Below, piece after piece: positions 17,349-24,752 of a stretch of 42,149 bases of DNA. The DNA lies in NCBI GenBank assembly GCA_022482785.1, contig JAKVON010000017.1:1-42149 (forward strand), given 5' to 3'. The first letter of the stretch is position 1; the number at the start of each line of letters is the position of its first letter. Position numbers and translations under genes: made by a program. The notes beneath the pieces were generated by a model. The model worked only from the letters and a program-made list of their open reading frames with translations. It was not told the DNA's origin and did no database searches. Source of the stretch: Atopobiaceae bacterium. Its GTDB lineage: Bacteria > Actinomycetota > Coriobacteriia > Coriobacteriales > Atopobiaceae.

Positions 17349-19538
17349 ATGAGCACGACGCTCCATTCCTTCATGGACATCTTCGGAACGACAGTCGACG
17401 ATAACGGCGAGGAGATCGTCCTCGATAAGATCGTCATCCCCATCATCCAGAGGGACTACGCGCAGGGAAGGCGCGATTCCGACATCGACCGCGTGAGGTC
17501 CCGCTTCCTCGACGCGCTCCACAGGGCGGTTACCGAGAGCTCCATTACCCTCGACTTCGTCTACGGCGACATCGACGAGAACGGTATCATGACGCCCCTC
17601 GACGGCCAGCAGCGCCTGACCACGCTATTCCTGTTGCACTGGTACGCAGCACGGAGGTCCGGGATTCCCGACGGGGAGTGCGAGTTCCTTCACGGCTTCG
17701 GGTATGAGACGCGCTACAGCGCCCGCTACTTCTGCGAGGAGCTCGTCAGCTTCACGCCCACTTTCACGCTCGCGCTCTCCGAGGAGATCGTGGACCAAGC
17801 ATGGTTCCCACTCGACTGGCTGAAGGACCCCACTATCTCCTCGATGCTCGTCATGCTCGATGCCATCGACGAGAAGTTCAGGGACGTTGGCGACCTCTGG
17901 GAGCGCCTCAAGGGCGGCGCAATCACCTTCTACTTCCTGCCCATAAGAGACATGGGGCTCACCGACGAGCTCTATATCAAGATGAACTCGCGCGGCAAAC
18001 CGCTCACCCGCTTCGAGCACTTCAAGGCGGAGCTGGAGCGCTGTATCCACGCAGCGGACGCCGGGACGTCGGAGCGCGTCATGCGCAAGGTCGACCGCGA
18101 CTGGACCGACCTGCTGTGGCACTACCGGGACTCTGGCGCGGGAGGCGCCGACGACCTTATCACCGACGACGAGTTCCTGCACTACTTCCAGTTCGTGTGC
18201 GATGTGCTCTGCTACCGCGAGGGCGGGTCCCCGCAGGGCAGGAGCTCCGACGAGTTCGACCTGCTCGATGCCTACTTTGCGGGCGAGCGGGAGCGCGTGC
18301 TCGGCAACGTCTCCACGCTCGAGTCCTACTTCGACTGCTGGTGCTACGTCGACGGCTACGAGAGCCCGACGGCCTTCCTCGAGTCCTGCATGGCGCACGA
18401 GCCCGAGTCCGGGAAAATCGTGCTTGACGGCCCAGCCAAGGTGGACATCTTCGAAGACTGCCTCCACTCATACTCGGACAGGACCGGCAGGCGCAGGCAG
18501 TTCCCCCTCAACCGCATGGTGCTGCTCTACGCTGTCACGAGCTACCTGCTCCACCAGGGCGAGATCTCCTGGGATGACTACGTCCGACGTCTGCGCGTCG
18601 TCAACAACCTGATCCAGAACTCCGAGGACGCCATCAGCGACCGCGTCGAACGCAACCGCATGCCCGCCATCCTTGCGCAGGTCGATGCCATCATGCTGAC
18701 TGGCTCCTTCGACGACTCGCTGGGCCCCAACTTCAACGCCAACCAGATCGAGGAGGAGAAGGCGAAGCAGACCTTCCTCGAGGAGCATCCCGAGAAGGCG
18801 CCGCTGGTCTTCGCGCTTGAGGACCACCCCCTGCTCAAGGGACAGATTGCCATCGTCGGCATCGGCAACGTCGACTACGCGGACAGGTTCGCGTCGCTCT
18901 TCGACTGTGACAAAGACCTGATAGACCGGGCAATGATGTCCATCGGCGACTATGGCCAACGGGATCGCTACGGCTGGAAATACCAATATGGCTCGCAGTG
19001 GCAGGTCGCTTGGAATCAGCTTTTTCACAGGAGCGCAAGCTCTGGTTTCGAGGGGACCAGCAATGTGTTGGTCGAGCTCCTGTCGAGGGCGGAGACGTTC
19101 TCTGATGACACACTGAGGCGAATCTCCGACGAGTTCCTAGTGTCATGCGAGGAGTCGAGCCGATATCCCTGGAGGTACTACTACGTCAAGTACGACGTGT
19201 TCCGCCCGGGACGGTACGGCATGCACGGGATAAGCGACAAAGCCGCGAAGCCGTACGTTTCGACCGTTATGTGGACGGCCTCGAAATACTCCGAGAACGC
19301 CTACGTCCCCTATCTGAAGGCGGCAGACCCGAAGCACGTATCGCGGGACAAATACGGCCAGAGGCTCTCGTACGGCGACAGACACATCATCTGCAAGAAC
19401 GACGCATACGAGCTGCGACTCGACGAGAACGACGAGGTGCTGGAATCGTACCCCATCAGCCAGGACGAGAACGGGATTGACACCGAGGACCGAGTGCTCC
19501 TCCTGAAGGAGTTCATCGAGCTCGTCGAGCCTGACTAA
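17349..19538 (+). CDS. DUF262 protein without HNH end, 729 aa
   Basis: ATG 17349 follows GAGGAGG in the end of the first DUF262 gene. The N-terminus keeps the DUF262 motifs PIIQRDYAQG (31-40) and DGQQRLTTL (85-93), and KMNSRGKPLTRFEHFK is typical of the family. No HNH or DUF1524 signature is visible; the last 200 residues instead include SSRYPWRYYYVKYDVFRPG, a Trp/Tyr-rich segment also seen in other DUF262 proteins. The pair resembles defence loci in which one DUF262 protein carries the nuclease and the other has a different C-terminus. Intact; the role (recognition or regulation) is inferred. Confidence 0.85.
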   Translation: MSTTLHSFMDIFGTTVDDNGEEIVLDKIVIPIIQRDYAQGRRDSDIDRVRSRFLDALHRAVTESSITLDFVYGDIDENGIMTPLDGQQRLTTLFLLHWYAARRSGIPDGECEFLHGFGYETRYSARYFCEELVSFTPTFTLALSEEIVDQAWFPLDWLKDPTISSMLVMLDAIDEKFRDVGDLWERLKGGAITFYFLPIRDMGLTDELYIKMNSRGKPLTRFEHFKAELERCIHAADAGTSERVMRKVDRDWTDLLWHYRDSGAGGADDLITDDEFLHYFQFVCDVLCYREGGSPQGRSSDEFDLLDAYFAGERERVLGNVSTLESYFDCWCYVDGYESPTAFLESCMAHEPESGKIVLDGPAKVDIFEDCLHSYSDRTGRRRQFPLNRMVLLYAVTSYLLHQGEISWDDYVRRLRVVNNLIQNSEDAISDRVERNRMPAILAQVDAIMLTGSFDDSLGPNFNANQIEEEKAKQTFLEEHPEKAPLVFALEDHPLLKGQIAIVGIGNVDYADRFASLFDCDKDLIDRAMMSIGDYGQRDRYGWKYQYGSQWQVAWNQLFHRSASSGFEGTSNVLVELLSRAETFSDDTLRRISDEFLVSCEESSRYPWRYYYVKYDVFRPGRYGMHGISDKAAKPYVSTVMWTASKYSENAYVPYLKAADPKHVSRDKYGQRLSYGDRHIICKNDAYELRLDENDEVLESYPISQDENGIDTEDRVLLLKEFIELVEPD

Positions 19539-19571
19539 CAAAAGCATGAGAACGGCGATATAGCGAGCTGC

Positions 19572-19599
19572 CTATTCCATGTACAAGTCCATGGAATAG
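19572..19599. terminator. Hairpin after the DUF262 pair
   Basis: CTATTCCATG (19572-19581) and CATGGAATAG (19590-19599) form a perfect 10-bp stem with an 8-nt loop, 33 nt after the stop. A T-run is lacking. It could also be a protein-binding repeat of the mobilisation region to its right. Confidence 0.45.
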
Positions 19600-19707
19600 C
19601 TCGTCCGCGTCGCTAGGGGGACGGCCGCTCGCCGGTCTTCGGACTCGTCGCAACGCTCCTTCGCCTCTCCCCTCTCCCCGCCATCCCCGCCGCTCACGGA
19701 ACCGCTC

Positions 19708-19760
19708 ACCCATGACAGCGTGTCATGGGTATCGCGTGCGGGGGAGCCCCCGCGCCCCTA
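19708..19760. other. oriT: Candidate origin of transfer (oriT)
   Basis: Two adjacent perfect inverted repeats lie directly upstream of mobC: ACCCATGACA-GCG-TGTCATGGGT (19708-19730) and GCGGGGG-AG-CCCCCGC (19738-19753), followed by GCCCCTAAGATTGC. An inverted repeat next to a nick site, just upstream of a mobC/relaxase pair, is the usual arrangement of MobP-type origins. The nick position cannot be fixed from sequence. Confidence 0.6.
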
Positions 19761-19808
19761 AGATTGCTCACATCCCCTTGTACATACACCGACCCCATTG
19801 GGAGGCCC

Positions 19809-20216
19809 ATGCCCCGACCCATCCAGCTCCACGTCATGCTCTCCGAGGAGGAGATGTCCTCGCTGCGGTCGCTCGCCGACTCGCTTGGCACCACCGTCTC
19901 CGATACGGTGCGCCTCCTCGCACGGGCCGGCACAACAGCGCCCGGAGGTGCGGCAGCCGGCGTCCTCGTCCTGGACCGCCGGACCCTCGCCGCCTACGTC
20001 CGAAACGTGCGATCGCTCGGCCACCTCCTCAACCAGTCGACCCACGCCCTCAACGCGATCGCCAAGGCGGTGCGCGAGTCGGGCGTGGACGCACTCGACC
20101 TCGCCGAGGCTATGGAGGGCGTGTCGTACGGGCTCGGTGAGGTGAGGCGTGACGCAGCCGAGGTCAGGCGCCAGGCGGCGGAGCTCACCGGCATGCCGGT
20201 CGTCTTCGGGGAGTAG
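19809..20216 (+). CDS. mobC: MobC-like relaxosome accessory protein, 135 aa
   Basis: ATG 19809 has GGGAGG immediately upstream; the frame is open further back but that part covers the candidate oriT. Residues 1-40 (RPIQLHVMLSEEEMSSLRSL ADSLGTTVSDTVRLL) fit a ribbon-helix-helix DNA-binding domain. The segment YVRNVRSLGHLLNQSTHALN is characteristic of MobC/MbeC-type mobilisation proteins, which bind oriT and help the relaxase nick. A helical C-terminus follows. The relaxase start is 2 nt past its stop, so the two are co-translated. Confidence 0.85.
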   Translation: MPRPIQLHVMLSEEEMSSLRSLADSLGTTVSDTVRLLARAGTTAPGGAAAGVLVLDRRTLAAYVRNVRSLGHLLNQSTHALNAIAKAVRESGVDALDLAEAMEGVSYGLGEVRRDAAEVRRQAAELTGMPVVFGE

Positions 20217-20404
20217 CCGTGCCGTTCGTGAAGCCGATCTCCGGGCACACCAAGCTCGGCGCCGCTCAGCGCTACCTCGAGAAGGAGGGCCGGGCACTCG
20301 CGAGGGACTTCCTCAACCTCGACGCGCCAATGGCCGGCATCGGAGAGGACGGGCTCCCCGAGTACCGCGAGTACGACTGGGCGTCCGTGATGGACGAGAC
20401 CCGA

Positions 20405-20412
20405 GAAAAACT
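20405..20412 (+). repeat. Target-site duplication, left copy
   Basis: GAAAAACT, directly before the left IS end; an identical copy flanks the right end at 21980-21987. Eight bases is the usual duplication for ISL3-family elements. Confidence 0.85.
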
Positions 20413-20488
20413 GGCTCTTCGGTGGTTTCTGTGGGAGAGATTCCGGCATAGGCCCAGCTCAGCGGGCGAAAACAACGATCTGGAACTG

Positions 20489-20512
20489 AAACGGCCCCGG
20501 GAGGGGCCGTTT
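20489..20512. terminator. Insulating hairpin inside left end of IS
   Basis: AAACGGCCCC-GGGA-GGGGCCGTTT, a perfect 10-bp stem with A and T tracts at the base, can end transcription from either side. It likely stops relaxase-operon transcripts from reading into the transposase gene. Confidence 0.65.
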
Positions 20513-20571
20513 CCGCGTCATCCGCCTATGATTTGCTAAGCCAAATTCAGACAACCGAAGAGGTGTGACGC

Positions 20572-21945
20572 ATGAAGAGTCTACTACTTCTCGCCCTCGG
20601 TCTGGCCCGCACGGTCGTCCTGGGCGCGCGCATCGAGGCCGAGCGCATCGTCGTGAGCGTCCGGCCCTACAAGCGCGAGCAGCGCCGCTGCCCCGTATGC
20701 GGCAGGGCCTGCGACTTCTACGACATGGCGAACCGCGGGGCCCCCAGGCTGTGGAGGGCGATGGACCTGGCGCGCTCGGCCTGCTACCTGGAGTACGCGC
20801 CCTGCAGGGTGCGCTGCCCGGAGCACGGCGTGCGCACCGAGGCCGTCCCCTGGGCGCGGCACGGGGCGCGCTTCACGCGCGACTTCGAGGACTGGGTGGC
20901 GTGGCTGGCGGTCCGCTGCACCGCCTCGGCGGTCTCCGAGCTCGCCCGCGTCGAGTGGCACAGCGTGGGCGGCGTGTGCAGGCGCGTCTACGCCGAGCTG
21001 GAGGCCGCGCGCGGCGCCTCGAGGTTCGACGGCGTGCGCCGCATCGGCATCGACGAGACGTCGTACAAGAAGGGCCACAAGTACGTCACGGTGGTCGTCG
21101 ACCACGACCGCGGCTGCCTCATCTGGGCGCACGAGGGCACCGGCAAGGACGTGCTCAACCTGTTCCTCGACGAGCTCACGCGCGAGCAGAGGCGCGCCAT
21201 AGAGGTGGTGACCGCCGACGGCGCGAGGTGGATAAGGCAGCTGGTCAAGCGCCGCTGCCCCAACGCGAGGTGGGTCATGGACCCCTTCCACGTGGTCCAG
21301 TGGATGAACGACGCGCTCGACGCCGTGCGCTGCGAGGAGTGGAACGCCGCCAGGGCCGCCGCCAGGGCCGCCAGGCCCAGGCCCGAGGGCAAGCGCGGCA
21401 GGCCTGCCAAAGGCGAGCTGCCGCCCGAGGAGGTCAGGGCGCTCGAGGAGGAGGCGGCCTCCATCAAGGGCAGCCGCTACGCGCTCGTGAAGAACCCCGA
21501 GGACCTCACCGACGGCCAGAGGGCGAGGCTCGAGGCGCTCAAGAAGAGGGCCGGCTCGCGGCTGGTCAGGGCCTGGGAGCTCAAGGAGGACCTGCGGGCC
21601 GTCTTCCGGGCAGCCGACGGCTCCGAGGCCGCCGAGCTGCTCGACGACTGGATGCACAGGGCCGCCTACTGCAAGATCGCCAAGGTCGTCGCCGTGGAGA
21701 AGAAGGTGCGCCGCCGGCGCGACGACATCATCGCCGCAGTCGAGCTCGGCATCAGCAACGGGCGCGTAGAGGCCATCAACAACAAGATCAAGGTGACGGT
21801 GAGGATGGGCTACGGCTTCCGCAACACCGACAACCTCGTGGCCCTGCTCATGCTCAGGTGCGGCGACTGCCAGCCCCAGCTCCCGGGTCGCCCGGTGAAG
21901 GCGAGGAAGAAGGGCGTGAAGGGAGCGAAGAGCGTTGCTGCCTAG
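20572..21945 (+). CDS. tnp: ISL3-family transposase, 457 aa
   Basis: Transposase with an N-terminal zinc-ribbon (CPVCG at 40-44, with further Cys at 78 and 82), a helix-turn-helix region around 115-140 and the DDE catalytic core: D161 in RIGIDETSYKKGH, D216 in VTADGARW and E400 in SNGRVEAINN. It shows the family-typical KGHKYVTVVVDHD and the C-terminal GYGFRNTDNLVALLMLRCG. ATG 20572 follows GAAGAGGTGTGACGC. Length and motifs are complete, so the element may be active. Confidence 0.95.
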   Translation: MKSLLLLALGLARTVVLGARIEAERIVVSVRPYKREQRRCPVCGRACDFYDMANRGAPRLWRAMDLARSACYLEYAPCRVRCPEHGVRTEAVPWARHGARFTRDFEDWVAWLAVRCTASAVSELARVEWHSVGGVCRRVYAELEAARGASRFDGVRRIGIDETSYKKGHKYVTVVVDHDRGCLIWAHEGTGKDVLNLFLDELTREQRRAIEVVTADGARWIRQLVKRRCPNARWVMDPFHVVQWMNDALDAVRCEEWNAARAAARAARPRPEGKRGRPAKGELPPEEVRALEEEAASIKGSRYALVKNPEDLTDGQRARLEALKKRAGSRLVRAWELKEDLRAVFRAADGSEAAELLDDWMHRAAYCKIAKVVAVEKKVRRRRDDIIAAVELGISNGRVEAINNKIKVTVRMGYGFRNTDNLVALLMLRCGDCQPQLPGRPVKARKKGVKGAKSVAA

Positions 21946-21979
21946 GCTAGCCCCTTGTCACACAAACTACCGAAGCCTC

Positions 21980-21987
21980 GAAAAACT
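21980..21987 (+). repeat. Target-site duplication, right copy
   Basis: GAAAAACT, identical to 20405-20412; the relaxase reading frame continues through it. Confidence 0.85.
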
Positions 21988-23025
21988 GGGCAACGACAGT
22001 CCGTTTAAGGGCAGGAAGGCACGCACCTACAAGCATTATGTCTTCTCACCCGACCCGAGGGACGCAGTGAGCCTCTCACGGCTCCGGTCTGTCACCATGT
22101 CATGGGTGGAGGAGAACTTCGGCGACTACGAGGTCGCCGTCGTCTACCACGACGACAACGAGCACCGCATCCCCCACGCGCACGTCGTCGTCAACAACAC
22201 CAACCTCGCGACCGGGAGGCGCCTGCAGGACCCCGACCCCAGGGCGCTCAAGAGGTCCGCCCAGAGGATCGCCAGGGAGCAGGGGCTCTCCTGCTACGAG
22301 GACGAGCCGAGAGACCCCGAGACGGGCGTCATACCCGACTCCGAGGCGTACGCCCGCAGGAACGCCCACATCGTCGAGAGAGACCGCCTGGCGCGCGGAG
22401 AGTACTCCTGGGTAGGCGATATCCGCGCGAGGGTCGACGTGGCGAAGGGAATCGCCAAGAGCCCCGACGACTTCCAGCAGGCGCTCCGAGAGATGGGCGT
22501 CAACGTGCGCGAGTCCGCCTCGAGGAAGGGAGACTGGGTCTACTCCCTGGCAGGGACGCCCTCCCGCCAGGTAACGGGATCCAAGCTCGGGGCCTCGTAC
22601 ACCAGGCGCGAGGTCACGGGCTGGCTCAGGAGCCCCACGAGGAAGGCGCCAGGGCCCGTCACTGTGCGCAACGTCCGCGAGGTCGCCGCGGGCGCCATCG
22701 AGGTCAAGGACTTGCGCGAGCTCGTCGCGCTATCGGAGGCGGTGAGCGTCGTCTCCAGGGGCGGATTCAAGAGCCTCGCCGCCATTGACTCAGCTGCCAG
22801 CAGAATGCGCGGCATGCCCAACCGCGAGGCGACGGTGGCCAGGCTAGAGCGCGTCAGGAAGTACTGCGCCGAGCACGGCATCCTCCCCGAGCGGTCGGCG
22901 GCAAAGCCTGGCCGCAGGACGGCAGGTCAAACAGGCATGCGCAGCAACCACAGGGGCGGGCAGGAGCACCGCAGCGGCGGCCGTCCCGCCCATCAGCAGA
23001 CGAGGAGAGACGAGAGGCCCGAGCG

Positions 23026-23565
23026 ATGAGGATCACCGCGCGTTTCCAGGACGGCACCGTCGAGGAGTTCGACACCAACACGCTGACGACCGACAGCGCC
23101 CTGGGCAGGACGAATGCCCTCACGGACCTGAGAGTCACCCTCGGCGACGGGCTCTGGGTCGAGGCGAGCTGGTACCGGGTCACAGGCTCGGAGGGCGCCG
23201 ACATGCCCTTGGCGCAGAGGTCCGCGGGGTGCCGCCTCCACGTCCTCTCCGAGGAGGAGGTGGGGCAGGTTCGCTCCCTCGAGCTCGACGGCCGCCTCCA
23301 GTGGGTGCGCGTCGGCCCCGACCTCTGCGACGTGACGAGGCTCGACGAGACGGCAGATATCTTCTACGACGCAGACGAGCCTTCGCGTTCGATGGCGGGA
23401 CGTGCTGCGTGGCTGCACGACTACCTGAGGGGCGCCTTTGCTAGCGAGCTCCATGGCCCCGATGGGGAGCGGCTCGCCTGCGAGATGCTCGGCATGACGG
23501 AGGCCAGCTACGATTTTCTGTCCGGTGCAACTGCTAACGTCTATGTTGAAGAGGACTCTTTCTAG
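23026..23565 (+). CDS. Hypothetical protein downstream of relaxase, 179 aa
   Basis: The start ATG overlaps the relaxase stop (ATGA), indicating translational coupling within the mobilisation operon. It begins MRITARFQDGTVEEFDTNTL, has several beta-strand-like segments (VTLGDGLWVEASWYRV) and ends YVEEDSF; it is acidic and soluble. I do not recognise a family. Because it is coupled to the relaxase it probably belongs to the ICE core rather than to cargo. With the relaxase disrupted by the IS, its expression may depend on a promoter inside or downstream of the IS. Confidence 0.75.
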   Translation: MRITARFQDGTVEEFDTNTLTTDSALGRTNALTDLRVTLGDGLWVEASWYRVTGSEGADMPLAQRSAGCRLHVLSEEEVGQVRSLELDGRLQWVRVGPDLCDVTRLDETADIFYDADEPSRSMAGRAAWLHDYLRGAFASELHGPDGERLACEMLGMTEASYDFLSGATANVYVEEDSF

Positions 23566-23577
23566 GGAGCGTGTGAG

Positions 23578-23682
23578 ATGGGCGTGGCCAAGCGTGTACT
23601 GGGTGCGATCGGCAAGTTCTTCCTGATGTGGATGAGATTCGTGGCGAGGATTATCCTGCTGTTCTGGCATTACGGGTCGTAA
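23578..23682 (+). CDS. Small membrane peptide, 34 aa
   Basis: ATG 23578 is 12 nt after the preceding stop with GGGAGC/GTGAG upstream. The peptide is MGVAKRVLGAIGKFFLMWMR followed by a hydrophobic stretch ending LLFWHYGS. It is basic and hydrophobic, with a predicted single membrane-spanning or amphipathic helix. Position and spacing suggest it is the last gene of the mobilisation operon. It could be a real small membrane protein or a toxin-like peptide; the sequence does not decide. Confidence 0.5.
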   Translation: MGVAKRVLGAIGKFFLMWMRFVARIILLFWHYGS

Positions 23683-23731
23683 AACCGAGATACAGCATCC
23701 ATGCAGGAATCGCTTTCATGGGCCAAGCTGG

Positions 23732-24091
23732 CTAGAGAATGATGTCCTGGGGACCAATCTCCCTCAGCGTTTCATTCTCGAAGACAAGAGCGATCCCATG
23801 CTCTGGATCGAACCGATAGTCGCACATCAGCGCAACTGTCCGCTTCCTCTGAGTCTTGGGGAGGAAGAGGTAACGAGGCATGACGTAGCGAAAGACATTC
23901 TCCATGTCTCCGCCGTCACCATCCTTCGCACAGTACTTCTTGAGCTTAGAGGCGCTCTTGTTGACGACGTCCCAAGCAGAGCACAGCCGTTCAAGCGCCA
24001 GCGACTGGGCATCCGACTGGCTCTTCCCTCCCTCAGGATAGACCTCGAGCTTAAGCTTCCTGCCCCACACCTCTCTGGTAATGCTACTCAT
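23732..24091 (-). CDS. DUF6985-type immunity protein, 119 aa
   Basis: The preferred start is ATG 24091 (MSSITREVWGRKLKLEVYPE), with GGTGGA upstream; it overlaps the stop of the nuclease gene by 8 nt, so the two are coupled. The C-terminus ends YRFDPEHGIALVFENE and then REIGPQDIIL, a pattern I associate with DUF6985 proteins found as immunity partners of polymorphic toxins. It is small, soluble and acidic-to-neutral. By position (immediately 3' of the nuclease) it should neutralise that toxin in the producing cell. Confidence 0.75.
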   Translation of the reverse strand: MSSITREVWGRKLKLEVYPEGGKSQSDAQSLALERLCSAWDVVNKSASKLKKYCAKDGDGGDMENVFRYVMPRYLFLPKTQRKRTVALMCDYRFDPEHGIALVFENETLREIGPQDIIL

Positions 24092-24752
24092 CGAATCCAC
24101 CGTTCCCGATGATACCTTCACGTCTCTTGCATTCTGCGACTCCGCCCGAATGGGTGAAATACTCGTGAATATCCCTAGACACTAGGTTCATCGTCTCCAT
24201 GTCAGCGCACTCATGCCAAGAAAAGCCATTGTCCTTTCTCCACTGTTTTACGTCGTCGTCAGTCCAATCGCTTCTTCCATCTCTTTTCTCAGCGTTCCAC
24301 TTCTCAGCGCATAGGATATCGGCCTGGTCGAAGTTTCTTGCACGGTTGCTAGTCATGTCCCCTATCTGAACCGTGCACTCAGAGACGGGCTCGAAGTCTG
24401 CCAAGGCATCTCCGTACATGATTCCATCTTGCCCATACTCGGCGAGCTTCTCAGCCGCCTTCCGCCCCTTCTCCGTAGTCATGTCAGGACGTGCCAGAGA
24501 CTCTCCCCTAAGGCCTGGGTCCTCAAACAAGTCTTTGGGGCATTGGTCTAGCCGCTCCTTGTATGTTGTCAGGTAGGGCTCGGCAACCCTATCTGCCTCG
24601 ACGTAATCATAAGCAGCGGAAGCAGTCTCAGCCCATCCGTTCTCTGAAGGCTCGGCCAGCTTGTCTGGATCAATGCTAGTTCTTTCCGGCCCATCGCCCA
24701 GAATCGATGATTCTGTCTCTCCTCCTGTTTCGAAGTGTACGTGGGGAATCAT
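24084..24752 (-). CDS. HNH/WHH-type nuclease toxin domain protein, 222 aa
   Basis: The C-terminal 65 residues (DWTDDDVKQWRKDNGFSWHE, then CADMETMNLV, DIHEYFTHSGGVAECK) match the HNH/Endonuclease VII-like toxin group with conserved W179-H180, H196 and H201-S-G-G. Such domains usually end large secreted polymorphic toxins. Here the ORF is only 222 aa with an N-terminal part (MIPHVHFETGGETESSILGD) lacking any signal peptide or delivery domain. Its start codon overlaps the HerA-like ATPase stop (ATGA), so it is translated with that gene. It is probably DNA-targeting; the way it is delivered, or whether it acts inside the cell as a defence effector, is unknown. Confidence 0.8.
   Translation of the reverse strand: MIPHVHFETGGETESSILGDGPERTSIDPDKLAEPSENGWAETASAAYDYVEADRVAEPYLTTYKERLDQCPKDLFEDPGLRGESLARPDMTTEKGRKAAEKLAEYGQDGIMYGDALADFEPVSECTVQIGDMTSNRARNFDQADILCAEKWNAEKRDGRSDWTDDDVKQWRKDNGFSWHECADMETMNLVSRDIHEYFTHSGGVAECKRREGIIGNGGFDE

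Larger units (their letters stand above)
20413..21979 (+). mobile_element. ISL3-family insertion sequence, 1567 bp
   Basis: The left end reads GGCTCTTCGGTGGTTTCTGTG and the right end, in reverse complement, GAGGCTTCGGTAGTTTGTGTG: imperfect terminal inverted repeats sharing the TTCGGT-GTTT core. It is flanked by the 8-bp duplication GAAAAACT, carries a single intact transposase gene, and has a strong hairpin just inside the left end. It has a different base composition at the ends (AT-richer) than the surrounding relaxase gene. Intact ends, duplication and ORF suggest recent insertion. Confidence 0.9.
20219..23029 (+). pseudogene. MobP-type relaxase, interrupted by ISL3-family IS
   Basis: The relaxase nicks oriT and pilots the strand into the recipient. 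The N-terminus (GTG 20219; MPFVKPISGHTKLGAAQRYL to MDETREKL) runs to 20412 and is cut by an insertion sequence; the remainder resumes in the same frame at 21988 (GNDSPFKGRKARTYKHYVFS). Removing 20413-21987 rejoins EKL-GND exactly. The resumed part shows a likely catalytic Tyr region (ARTYKHYVFSPDP) and the metal-binding histidines HRIPHAHVVVNNTN; the C-terminus is basic. The restored protein would be about 411 aa. As read, the protein stops inside the IS, leaving the catalytic domain without its first ~64 residues. Confidence 0.9.

Noticed and set aside
20584..21657. 357-aa open frame on the minus strand opposite the transposase
   Set aside because: Shadow of the intact DDE transposase, which has all catalytic motifs in the plus frame.
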